Shown here: piece after piece, positions 26,701 through 38,700 of the stretch
How the letters are laid out: each line of letters begins with the position of its first letter
Position numbering within the stretch: position 1 is the first letter of the stretch
Origin: Tubiluchus corallicola
Taxonomy: Eukaryota; Priapulida; Priapulimorpha; Priapulimorphida; Tubiluchidae
Length of the DNA stretch: 42,500 nt
Reading direction: 5' to 3'
NCBI GenBank assembly: GCA_030141605.1
Contig: JAQGDQ010000936.1
Coordinates: forward strand, 1 to 42,500
Notes under the pieces: model-generated
The model's input: the letters and a program-made list of their open reading frames with translations, nothing else
What the model was told of the DNA's origin: nothing
The model's database searches: none
Position numbers and translations under genes: made by a program

Positions 26701-29700
26701 AAATTCGAGAACAAACTGCAAGAAAAAAGACGATCGGATGTCAAATCAGAAGACGAACTTGCAGTCGAACTGTGAAGTAGCCTCAATGGCCACCTCGTTA
26801 ACGCGGGCTTTTCCAAAAACCGCCAACCTCCCCTAAGCCCATCCACCAACGCATTTGCTGTGCTAAACGTCTATTTTACATAATAAATTAACCCGGTTAC
26901 GATGCGAGGCAGTGCACAGTGAATTACCTGAAAAATACCATTGTGTTGCAAAAATAATGACCTTTTGAAACACAACCAATCATGACATTTAAGGATTAAA
27001 ATCTTGCATCACACTCTTTCCTCGCACCATGAGGCCGTTACTCCTATAAAATTCATACTCCGTATGTGTAGTGCGCTGCACAGCAAACAAGAACATTCTG
27101 ACGTGCTACCCGACGCAACTTTCGCATACCCCTGGCTTAGCTGTTTCGTACCCCAAAGAGGTACTCAAACACCAGGTTAGGAACCACTATATTAAATAGG
27201 TCATAAACATTTATATTTAACACCCTAAAGCACAATACAGAAAAAAGAGATACGTCATTGTCTATTTAATGCAAAATGCTTCGGACTTCATTGATTTGTG
27301 GCTTCAGAAAAAGAAATTGCCATTACTAACTATAGATGGACAACACACAAGTATAAATAACTATCCATTACTTTTTGTAAACAAACTTATATCTTGACTT
27401 AAGGTGTCAAATGATTATTATAACCATAAGACTATAGTAATGTATAACATGTGTACACTCTAAATAACAGACGTATGAAAAACTGTTATATTTATCATAA
27501 ATTCCTAATTTTTAACACGGGAATTTCAACACTTACCACATCTCTTTCGGTATTTTCACTAGAAATGGAATCGTTGTCCCAATCACGCACTGAATAACGC
27601 ACATCGGCCGCACTGCCACCTTGCATTCGCGATTGCTGGGCGGCTAAACCAAAAAGTTTTTATCGTTAGACATTAATTTTAAACTATGGGTTAACTTAAT
27701 TAGTCCAAAAACTGGAAAGAAATGTTAATATGGCTTAAAATAAAGCATCGTGCAGTTCAGAAAAATTGCCAGGCAATGAATCAAAACAACAGACACTCAT
27801 ATCTCGGTTTGCCGGGCCTCACTTCTATGAATATCGGAAAAATAGGGCAAAATCTAGGCAGTTAAAAGTCCTGCATACTACGGACATAGTCTGTTGTTTT
27901 GATAGCTGACCACTAGTTGGCAGGCCATCACTTTGTTTACACCATTACATCAATGTAACCAAGCAGGGTGTAAGACACGAGTGCGACGTGTTATTTCTAT
28001 GTATACTGTACCACACAAAACCATTATGCGGAGTTAAATATTTGAGTCAATTGCTGACAGTTTTTATACAGTTTTGCATAAAAGCAACCCGTACTAGACA
28101 TTTTTGAGACAATTAGGCAATTTATTCTACATTACCGTGAGTCTAATACACGGTGCCTACTGCATTAGCTTAGTATCGGTAAATACGGACAATCGGCAAA
28201 TTTGGACCGACGTTTCCCCGCTTTTGTCCGGCAAACCGAGATATGAGTGTACATCTGACTCTTTTACGACCAGTTGACTTACATATAAAAAAATTAATAA
28301 ATAAAAATCAATACAGCAACCTGAATACACAGATCCATTATAGCCCACAGCCACTTCAGGCGGTGGAACTTGAGGGACGGGCATCGGAATTGGCATCGGT
28401 TTGCGTCCCTTCAATCCTTTACCAGCTTTCAACCTTCTAATTTCATCCACAATGTCTTGAGCCTAATGAAAAAGTTATAGATCAGTAGGCAACGTAGAGC
28501 ATTACTTTTTATTTAAAACTACAGCGATCGAAAATCAATAAACTAATGAATAGTTTGTTATCCATTATTCATTATTCAAACCCCGGGCGGCGCCATTTCA
28601 GCTGAGCTCCAGCCAGTTTATTTCTACAGCTGACCTTCATCGACAGCTCGATGAGAAACCCGGCTTTAGCCGCTCAGTGATGGGAGTCGAGCTAGCCGAC
28701 ATTTTTGCCAGCTGCAAAGATTTTTGCTCTTGCGATAATCACGTGACACTGCAAATCACTGGTTGAAATATGGCAAACGCATTGCGGATTCGCGGTCAGA
28801 TCGTGCGTGTGCTGGCAGTGACACTAAACTTTAGAAATTTTTGAACGAGAAAACTTGTCAATTCAAAATTCAATACACATATAGGCAATGTAGGTCACAA
28901 AATGTTTTAGTATTGGTTCGCCAGTAATCAAGATAAGCCTTGCCAAGAGTTCGATTTAAATAATTTATTTAGTTAACAAAAATTCATAGATTTAGTTGAC
29001 TTAGCTGATTTTTTCTTTAAGCCAACTCAGCTGAAAAGTCAGTCAACCTCAGCCAAGCTGATTTACTGTGTGAGCCAGCTGATGTAGTAGCTACTATCTC
29101 TGCTTCAGGCGAGCTAGCTAATTTACTGTGAGAGTCAGCTGATGCAGTAGCAACTGACTCAGCTTCAGCCGAGTTAGCTGATTTACTGTGTGAGCCAGCT
29201 GATGTAGTAGCAACTGACTCAGCTTCAGCCAAGCTAGCTGATTTACTGTGTGAGTCAGCTGATGTAGTAGCAACTGACTCAGCTTCAGACTAGCTAGCTG
29301 ATTTACTGTGTGAGTCAGCTGATGTAGTAGCAACTGACTCAGCTTCAGACTAGCTAGCTGATTTACTGTGAGAGTCAGCTGATGTAGTAGCAACTGCCTC
29401 AGCTTCAGCCGAGCTAGCCTATTTACTGTGTAAGTCAGCTGATGTAGTAGCAACTGACTCAGCTTCAACCTCTAGTAATGAAGCATAATAATGAAGGCAC
29501 ACATACTAACACAAAATCTTTCAGTAAAACACTGAATCAGGAGAGTGTGGATAACAATTAAAAACAAAAACAAAGTACAGCTTACGGATATGCCAAGGCA
29601 TTGAAACACATGCATATCGCTAGGTGAATAATTTTTCTGTTTTCCGTCACCCTGTACTGTGAAGAGAAGAATGTTATTGTACATCTCTTTCGGGTTATTT

Positions 29701-32700
29701 GTGACAAACGCTGTAGGTTCTTGAACCAAACTGATTGGGAAGCGTTCAACTTCGTCCTGAAAATGCAACACATAGGCAATGACAAAATGAATAAGAATGT
29801 GTTTTTTGGCAAAAGTAACCATTACAATGACTGAAATGATGAATTTTGACTGTTTATTTAACTGTAATTCGCAAGTTATGATCTTCAAGAAACTTTGTGT
29901 TAAGCTTAAAACGTAGATAAAGATCAAAATATATAGCACACTACATCATTTAAAATCTCAGCAAGGTGAACAATAAAATACATTAAAATTCATAAGAAAC
30001 GTAAAATTTAAGATATTAAAAATTAAATTCATCATAAAAAGTACGATTTAAACAAATGTGTTTTAAGAAGCTGTTGAAAATGATCTAATGAATTTCTAGA
30101 ACATATAGCAACAGGTAAGTTATTGCAGAGACGTGGATCACAGACAGAAAAAGCCTTTTCACCGCAGAATATTGTATTAGGAATTGACTGATGTAAATTA
30201 ATTTATTCATTAGCATTAGAAACGAAGCGTTCGGCCTATGTTACGGCGTATTAAAGGATCTGTAAGGTATGCCGGTGCCAAACCATGTAGTATTTTGTAG
30301 GTGATACAAAGAATTCTAAATTGAATTTGGAACTTTTTCGGCAACCAATCCAACTCTCATAGAATGAGTGTAATTGAACACATTTTGCAGTTTTCATAAT
30401 GAGAAAGACCGCAGAGTTCTGAGTTCGCAATTTTCATGTTCACCGAGTCCAAAAAGCAAATTATTGCAATAATCAAGTTTGAACATTATGAATGCATGTA
30501 TTAGTTTTTCAGTTGTTTGGTGGTTGAGAATATGTCTGATTTTTCCACTTTTCCACAAAGCCAACGATGCTGACCGACTAAGATTTGCTACATGGTTTGA
30601 CACGAGAAACTACGAAAGTAAAAACAATATTACTGAATGGACAGATTTAGTACACTCAATTATGTATACAATTAAATCAAGCATGTGTTTCATTAAAATA
30701 TATTCATATCTCGGTTTGCCGGACCTTGCTTTTACGGATATCGAAAAAATCGGGCAAAATCTGGACCGTTAAAAGTCCGGCATACCACGGAAACAGTCTG
30801 TTATTTCGAGAGCTGACCACTAGTTGGCAGGCCGTCACCTTGTTTATATCATTACATCAGTGAAACCACGTGTATATCTCTATATATAAAAATATAGAGA
30901 CAATTATGAGGTGTTATTTGAGTTAACTGCCGACAGTTTTTAAACACTTTTGCATAGAAGCGGCCCCTACTGGACGTGTAAGCGTCACACATGTAGCGTG
31001 TAACGTCACGCATGTAGCTTGTATGTCAGGAGCGGCCCATACTAGACGTTTTTGAGACAATTAGGCGACTTATTTTATGTTACCGTGAGTTTAATACACG
31101 ACACCTACTGTATTAACTTAGTATGGGTAAATACGAACAATTGGCAAATTTGGACCGACGTCTCAACCCTTTTGTCTGGCAAACTGAGATATGAGTGCAT
31201 ATCAATCTTTCTGTTTTCCATAAAAAAGGGAATGAGCAAGAACTGAAGAATACCTGATTCTCATGATCACAAATTACAATCAGCTTTCTCTCTAACCGCA
31301 TCAGCATTCTCTGCGTCCAGATCCCGCTGGACTTCTCCATCATTTTTAGCTTCTGCATGCCATCTGCCGGCCATAGTAAGCCTAACAAACAGAAATCCAT
31401 ATAGAAACAATCACATAGGGATGCATTGCAGCTAACAACTGTCAGTAACATACAGAGATTTCGAGATTCATAGGTAGACAAAAAAATTAACAGCACAGCA
31501 TAACAAACATAACAAAATCTAGTGAGATATACAGTGAAAAATACGAATTAATATATTAAAATAAATATCAATAACATATTACAAAATTTAAAATAAATTC
31601 TGATGGCATAAATATTTAATTGAAACCTGACAATAAGCAATTGTGTTGATAGATAATACCATTTCTTACGGTAGCGAATAGTTAAGTCTATAAATATATT
31701 ATTTTGCGTAAAACATTACGAAATATGCATACTTTAATTTATATTTCAACTGTTAACTCAGTCGAATACAAATTTACACATGAAAGCTACAATTTCGGTA
31801 TCATTAGATCCTAAAAGTAATATAAATTTGTTTTTGTTTGACATATTTTAGAAGTCTGTGTGCAAGTTATTAATTTTATTGAAAAAGGCAGACCGTAGAT
31901 GGTTATGTTTTGTGCATCATAGTAACAAGTTTCAGTATGGCGCTTCATCTTCTGTTTAATCTAAATTGCAATGTTGAAAAATTCAGTGTTGAATTAGTAT
32001 CTTAGGCGGTTTTTGGTGTCTTCCTGCTTCTATAGCTAACGTGTACGAGGATTATAATCTTACATGTGTTTTTATCTCAGAAAATTGTATTATTATAATA
32101 TGCCCAATCTAAATACGCTATATAACCATTATCTCTGCGTAGGATGTCATATACCTCCAAAAACGAGGCAAGGCAAACATGTCACAGACGAAAACTCTTA
32201 GATTCGTCTGTTTTTGAACAGACTGTAGGCAGATCTCATTCAGGTATAGTGTTCCCTCACTTATCGCGGGTGTTCCGTTCCAGGCCCCACCCGTGATAAG
32301 TGAATTACCCCGAAGTAGGGACGCCATACTAGTAAATATTACTGTATGTCAATCCACTTAAATAAATAAAGTCTTATACGTAAACCAATTTATAACAGAA
32401 AAGGAGGAAGCGATACAAACTTAAATCAGCACATTGTTTATCCTTTACTCATTTAAAATTAGTTGTGTAAATAAACTGGTCGTTATGTAATATATTTTAC
32501 TCGCACTGAATTGGAGTTTAATAGTATGATAATAGAATGAATTTTAATAGAATTTTTAATAGGATGTAAATTCTATAATTCTATTCTCTAGAATTGTGGA
32601 ATTGCAATTTTCAGAGCCACTTCTCGAAGATTACTCACGAAAAGACTCAGAATAAATTCGTTTAATCCACTTAAAACAAAGTTTATATACAATCCACAAT

Positions 32701-35700
32701 TCAGTTATCAATTTAACTAGACTCAGTTTGTAAACTAGAAACATTGTGCAAAGCATCCTTGTCTAGGTGGGGCAAATAGCCAAATTTTGAAGGCCAAACA
32801 TTAAACGTTAATTTTCTTTTAGGCTTTTGTAACTTTATTGTACTGCATTAAAATGTACGCATTCACAAGATCAAACTGAAAAAACAGCAGTGAAAAGAGA
32901 TGAAAATACTAAAACGCTTCTCAATGTGAAACATTTCAAATGTGGCAATGACCTTGAAAACTAGAGTTCGGTCAAACTTTAACAAGTTTAAAAAAACGTT
33001 TCAAAGATTAGGCTAAAAAGGACAGTAAACTATTGAGAATCATTTACGTTGGACAAGTCATGGTCAACGGTACTAAAGGAATAGCCTATGGGCATCTCTA
33101 GCACAATCAATCAATTTGCTAATTTCCATCAGCCACGGAATCCCATTAGCATTGAAAACTGTAAAATATAAATTGGAAAGAAAATGACTTTAAGTCAGAG
33201 ACGATTTTGAGTTGGTAAATTTAGCAATGTCTTACCCTGATTGTGGCCCACTCTGAACGTTGCTAGATGGTCAAGTGTGTAGGTGTACCCTTCCTCGTCC
33301 CGACTTATGTTACTCTGTTGATCTGTCCAAATAAACATACATGTTTAGAGAATAAACGCTAATAATTAGGAAAGTGACTATTAAAAATTTTAACATTACA
33401 ATCTAAGCTTAATACAATACTGTAATAGACTGTTTTGTGACAAAATATAAATAAACTTGTGACCACACTATTCTAACTTTCCAAAAGCCAGTTAAAAATG
33501 AAAAATCTCGCAACACGCTCGTGAAATGTTTTTACTGTTCAAAATTATGTTAGTTTGTGATGTTATGAATAGTTGGGCTCCCCTGCCGTTAATTAAGTTT
33601 TTAGTCTATTATTTAATTATCAGAGACGCTTTTGCAGTATTACTGGTGCTAAAATGTATACTTTTTACTGTACTTGAAAATGGGGTAGTATATGAAAAAT
33701 CATCCTGTCTTTCTTTAACAAAATACAGTGATTTCTCGGTTTGGTGGACCTGGCTTTTAGGATATCGGAAAATTCTGACAAATTCTGGTGAGTTAAAAAG
33801 TCCTGAATAACACGGACACAGTTCGTTGTTTCACAAGCTGACCGCTAGTTGGCAGGCCGTCACTTTGTTTACATCATTACATCAGTGAAACCACATCTCT
33901 ATATATAAAAATATAGAGACAATTATGAGGCGTTATTTGAGTTAACTGCCGACAGTTGTTAAACACTTTTGCATAGAAGCGCCCCCTACTGGACGTTTCA
34001 CAGACTGCCGACAGTTTTGAATCACTTTTGCATAGCAGCTGCCCCTACTGGACGTTTCACAGAAAATTAAGTGATTGATTTTATATTACCGTGAGTCTAA
34101 TACAGATTCTTTCTTGTTGGCCTCATTGGTAGGTAATTTGAATTGAGACATGTTCGTAATTTCATTCACAATTAACATTTCCACCGGGATGCCCACACTG
34201 TATCTCGACACTAGGCGGAGGAGCTGCACAAGTAGCCAACGCCTAGAGGACGGAGGAGGTCAAGTGACCCAATGGCCATGTGTAGAGGAGTAAACCTTCC
34301 AAATCACAGGAGTGGAGCCCCAAAGGTGGACCAGTGCAGCATGCACACTGACTCTGGCAGCTCCTGCTAATCTGGTGCCAAACGTATCGCTCCGCTTTCC
34401 TTTGGACTACACCAGGGAGGAAGAGAGGGGGTTCCTGTTGACTGGGCAACTCAGGATCTCCATACACCTTGCCCAGGCATGCGCCCTGGAGAGGCCATTC
34501 CAGTGGTTCAAGGATCGGACTGCTCAGCCACAGTCGACACTGCAGTTCCATCAATGTGATCAATAACTGACTCTCTTGGCGCACACTCCATTGTCTTCCG
34601 AGACAGAAGGATGCGAACAACAACAACTGTACTAGTTTAGTATCGGACAATCAGCAAATTTGGACCGACGTTTACCCGCTTTTGTCCGGCAAACCGAGAA
34701 GAGTGTAAAACTATCTCTTTAAAAGTAAAAAAGGAAATTCCACACGTAACAAGACACATAAATTTGTAAGATTATCTTTTCTATGCTGCACTGGTTTAGT
34801 GCAAAAAAAAACTTTTGAGCAGCAAAATTCCATTAAATTATAAGCAGGTGAAAAATCAATAAGAGGTGACAGCAATGAACTTTTGTGAAACAATAACATC
34901 TCTCTTTTAAGTTAAAATGTGAAAATGTGAACGAAATTTCAGAAATCTGAACTACACATAAAGACTTACAAAGTCTAAACTCTGGAAGTGAAATGTACCC
35001 AACATACACAGTGAGTTACACATTTTTTACTTAATTTACAAATTCTTACAATATATTCGTAAAGACATGTATAAAGCGTATACAAAAAAGCTGCTTATAT
35101 TGCAATTTAAGTTTGCGCATGAATGGGAGTTAAGCCATTATTGACAATTCTGGAACACAATAACAAATAGCTGGTATTGAAACGCTAAAGGTCCTATGAC
35201 ACTATTTTTTTTATTTTCCTTTATAGCGTAGGCGGAATTACATATTTCCTAATTTTTAAAACAGTTCTGATGCATACTTTTATGTGATATGATAACTTAA
35301 ATTAAGCGCTGTTATCGCCCGCCATGACACTCAGTTCTGTGACGTCACATCAGGAAGCGGCATAGCCGCAGTTCAGTAGACAACCAACGGCCTCAGCACT
35401 GGGAACGGAGCAATTATTGCCGAGTAACTGTTTATCAATTAATAAAAACGGTTTTCACAATAGTATTTATCTATTTATAGCAAATAAACTTATAAGAATG
35501 TATGCGCAGTGTCCTTCCTTACCGGGACGTCACTTCGGCTTTCTTCCCCCAATTTTTCGTTTTTCGCAAATTGCTTTTTTGTTTTTCTTTTATATTACCT
35601 TATGTAGACATTTGCTAACACTTCAAGAATCTAGTCAGAGGGCAAAAACATCTAGTCTAAACTCATCTAATATCAAGTATTTGGACAGAGGAAATCATAT

Positions 35701-38700
35701 TGTCAATCTTAAGTAGCTGGCAGAAGACGTCTACAGGCAATGTTAAGCATCTGAATAGAGTAATGCACAGAAAGCCTCAATTAGCTTGTTAGAAGACACG
35801 TATATCTAAGATCTCTAATCACTTAGAGTAATCTGAAACATCTAGACAGATGAAATCGATCGCCAATGTCAAGTACCTAATCAGAAGACCTGTACGGGCA
35901 ATTTTAATCATCTGCCCTGGAGACTTATACAGACAATCTCAACTGGCTTGTCAGAAGACGGGCATGGCCAAACCCAACCATCTGGTAGGAAGACTTCTAT
36001 TGCCAAGCTGAGGTACCTTACCAGAAGAAATCTACAGGCATTTCCACCACACGATACAAAGGCATCTACCGCTAAGTTCAACCAACTGGTAAAAGAACGT
36101 GTACATATATATATATCTACAGAAATGCAGCAGCGTCCCAGGCAAATTATGTCAATTGGTGCAGGCATGCCAGGTCAAGTACCTCCACAAGTACTACTAC
36201 AACTTGTGAATATATATGCAAATGTCTATTTTATGTAGCCTCTCGATTTGAAGCCACCCAAATTGTACAATTATCATTATTATTACTATTATTATTATAA
36301 TTCCTTATTTGAAATTTAAAATTAAACACTTGTACAAATTGTACAAAAATGAGGCTGTACGATAATCGAAAATTACACGATAATTTGGTAATTAAAACGT
36401 ATTGTGCACTGAAAACATTTATAATGTTTACTGCTAACCAGTGGGAAGTAAACAGTGGCATATCTAGGGCATGGCAGGTGCCCTAGGTGCCTGTTGGTAG
36501 TTTCTGAAAAAATGATTTTTCTTTTTATGTGTGTCAGAAGCACTAGGGTGGCCAGATCGTTAAAGAACTTGTGTAAATTATTATGTAAAAAATATGAAGC
36601 CCCAAATTATCGTAAATTCCAATAATTAACCTATAGAATTTAGAATTCGAATTTACTGCTAGATTTACCATGAACACACAATGATAATTTATACAGAAAG
36701 CATTAAATTAATTTTAAATCAACACAAATTTTACAAAGAAAAAAATATCAACATATGATTTTTATTCAGGCTACTGATATGCCTCTGGACAACACCAAGA
36801 AGAAAACCTTGTGTTGGTGCTGCCCAGATTACTGGAAAATTTGAAATTTAAAAAAGAGCAAAGACAAACTATTAACGACAACACTTATGTTAGAAGTTTT
36901 CAGACAAAAACTATTCAGGAATTTACACATAAACATATAAATATAGTTTACAAACGTTAAGCATAAAGATCTTTACGTTTGTAAAGATACTTTACAAAAT
37001 GTTAAGCATAAAGATCTCATAAAGATCTTTACGTTTATAAAGATACTTTACAAACGTTAAGCATAAAGACCTCATAAAGATCTTTACGTTTATAAAGATA
37101 TTTTACAAACGTTAAGCATAAAGATCTTTATGTTTATAAAAATAGTTTACAAACGTTAAGCATAAAGATCTTTACGTTTATAAAGATAGTTTACAAACGT
37201 TAAGCGTAAAGATCTTTACGTTTATAAAGATAGTTTATAAAGGTTAAGCTTAAAGATCTCAAGTAAAACTGCACTCCAGAATGGCTCACCCCCCCTCGTG
37301 CATTTTTAACCGCCTTCAGGTTTTCTAACATAAAGGCAGCTACATAAACGGCAAAAAGAATGTTCTACACAAGTGAAGTACAGAAACAACAAGCTTCTAC
37401 TCAATACACTATAAAAAGAAGAGTGAATAGTGATCATAATTATGTCACCTAAAGCTACAATCTCTATAATTACACATATTCCCTTGAAAGTATTCCAGCA
37501 CAATGAAGATCAGATTATACAAACATTTCAAATCTAGAGAATAATTGATATTATTTACACAGAGCTTATAACCGTTTCAGGAAAGATATATTATAGCCCA
37601 GACGAAAATATAACTAAACAATGCGCCTGTGCTAATAATAATTTTTCAGGAAAGGTTAAATATTTTTCTAAGTCGTAAAACTGCAGACTTAACGTTGTCT
37701 GTATGCTTGGCGAAGTAACATCGTAAAAGGCCTAGGCATGACTAGAATTTAAATTCGAATGAAAAACCGGCCTTCAAAAATAACTGCATTCATTTTCCAC
37801 AGTCACACTCGAAGGACACACATCATAACACACATTTCGGAATGCATAAATAATAGTGGAAAGAGTCATACATAATAAACTAGCAGTAGTCTTTCACAAT
37901 AAACCCCGTGACGCATGTTGCACCAATAGCAATTCTTTGAGACGCGATAGAAACATTCGGCTTAACGGGCAAGTTTTGCAAAAGTTCTGCATGCAACACC
38001 TTCAAAAATATTTTGACTAATTTTTGCATGAGGTTTAACATTATGAAAGACAATACCTAGAGGGCAGCATAAGCAATCGTGTGAAACAAGCCCTAATATT
38101 TGAACTGAGAATTCCACTGTAACAGCAGCATACAGAACACAAATCAATTTTATAGCTAAAACACGACAACTTTATTAAAACTTTTAATTTACGTAGTTAA
38201 AAAATCTTGTCAAACGTTTCGACAGAGCTACTGTTGTCATCATCAGTGGTAAATTTTTACAAACGTACAATCAGTGGTAAATTTTTACAAATATAAAGCC
38301 AGTTTATATAGGGACAGCCTACAGCATAGAACACTATGCACTAATTATGTATTTACAAAAGCCAAACAGGTAATGAATAAGCAGACTGATACAGTAAATT
38401 ATGCATTAATTACATATTTAGCAGAAGCCAAACAGGTTTTTTAAAATTTATTACGACTAAACAACAATTTGCATCGATAAATTAAACGGCTTATTGAAAA
38501 ATGTAGGATCTATTCATAAACATATGATTGTATGTATGTATGTATGTATGTATGTATGTATGTATGTATGTATGTATGTATGTATGTATGTATGTATACA
38601 TGTATGTTTGTATGCTTGTATATATATATATATTGGTTGGCATCCGTCACATTGATCACATTGATGGAGCTGAGCAGTCCGATCCTTGAACCACTGGAGT

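Noticed and set aside
29017-29468. ORFs with a 20-residue repeat, possibly a repeat protein or extra EPS8 exon
   Set aside because: The 60-bp unit keeps frames open on its own; the exon 6 and exon 7 phases join without it.
34243-34650. 135-codon ORF on the minus strand as a host gene
   Set aside because: Lies wholly inside a repeat element that recurs at 38632, in an EPS8 intron; no known domain.
35948-36238. 96-codon plus-strand ORF
   Set aside because: Overlaps the decayed 35-bp tandem repeat and lacks support.
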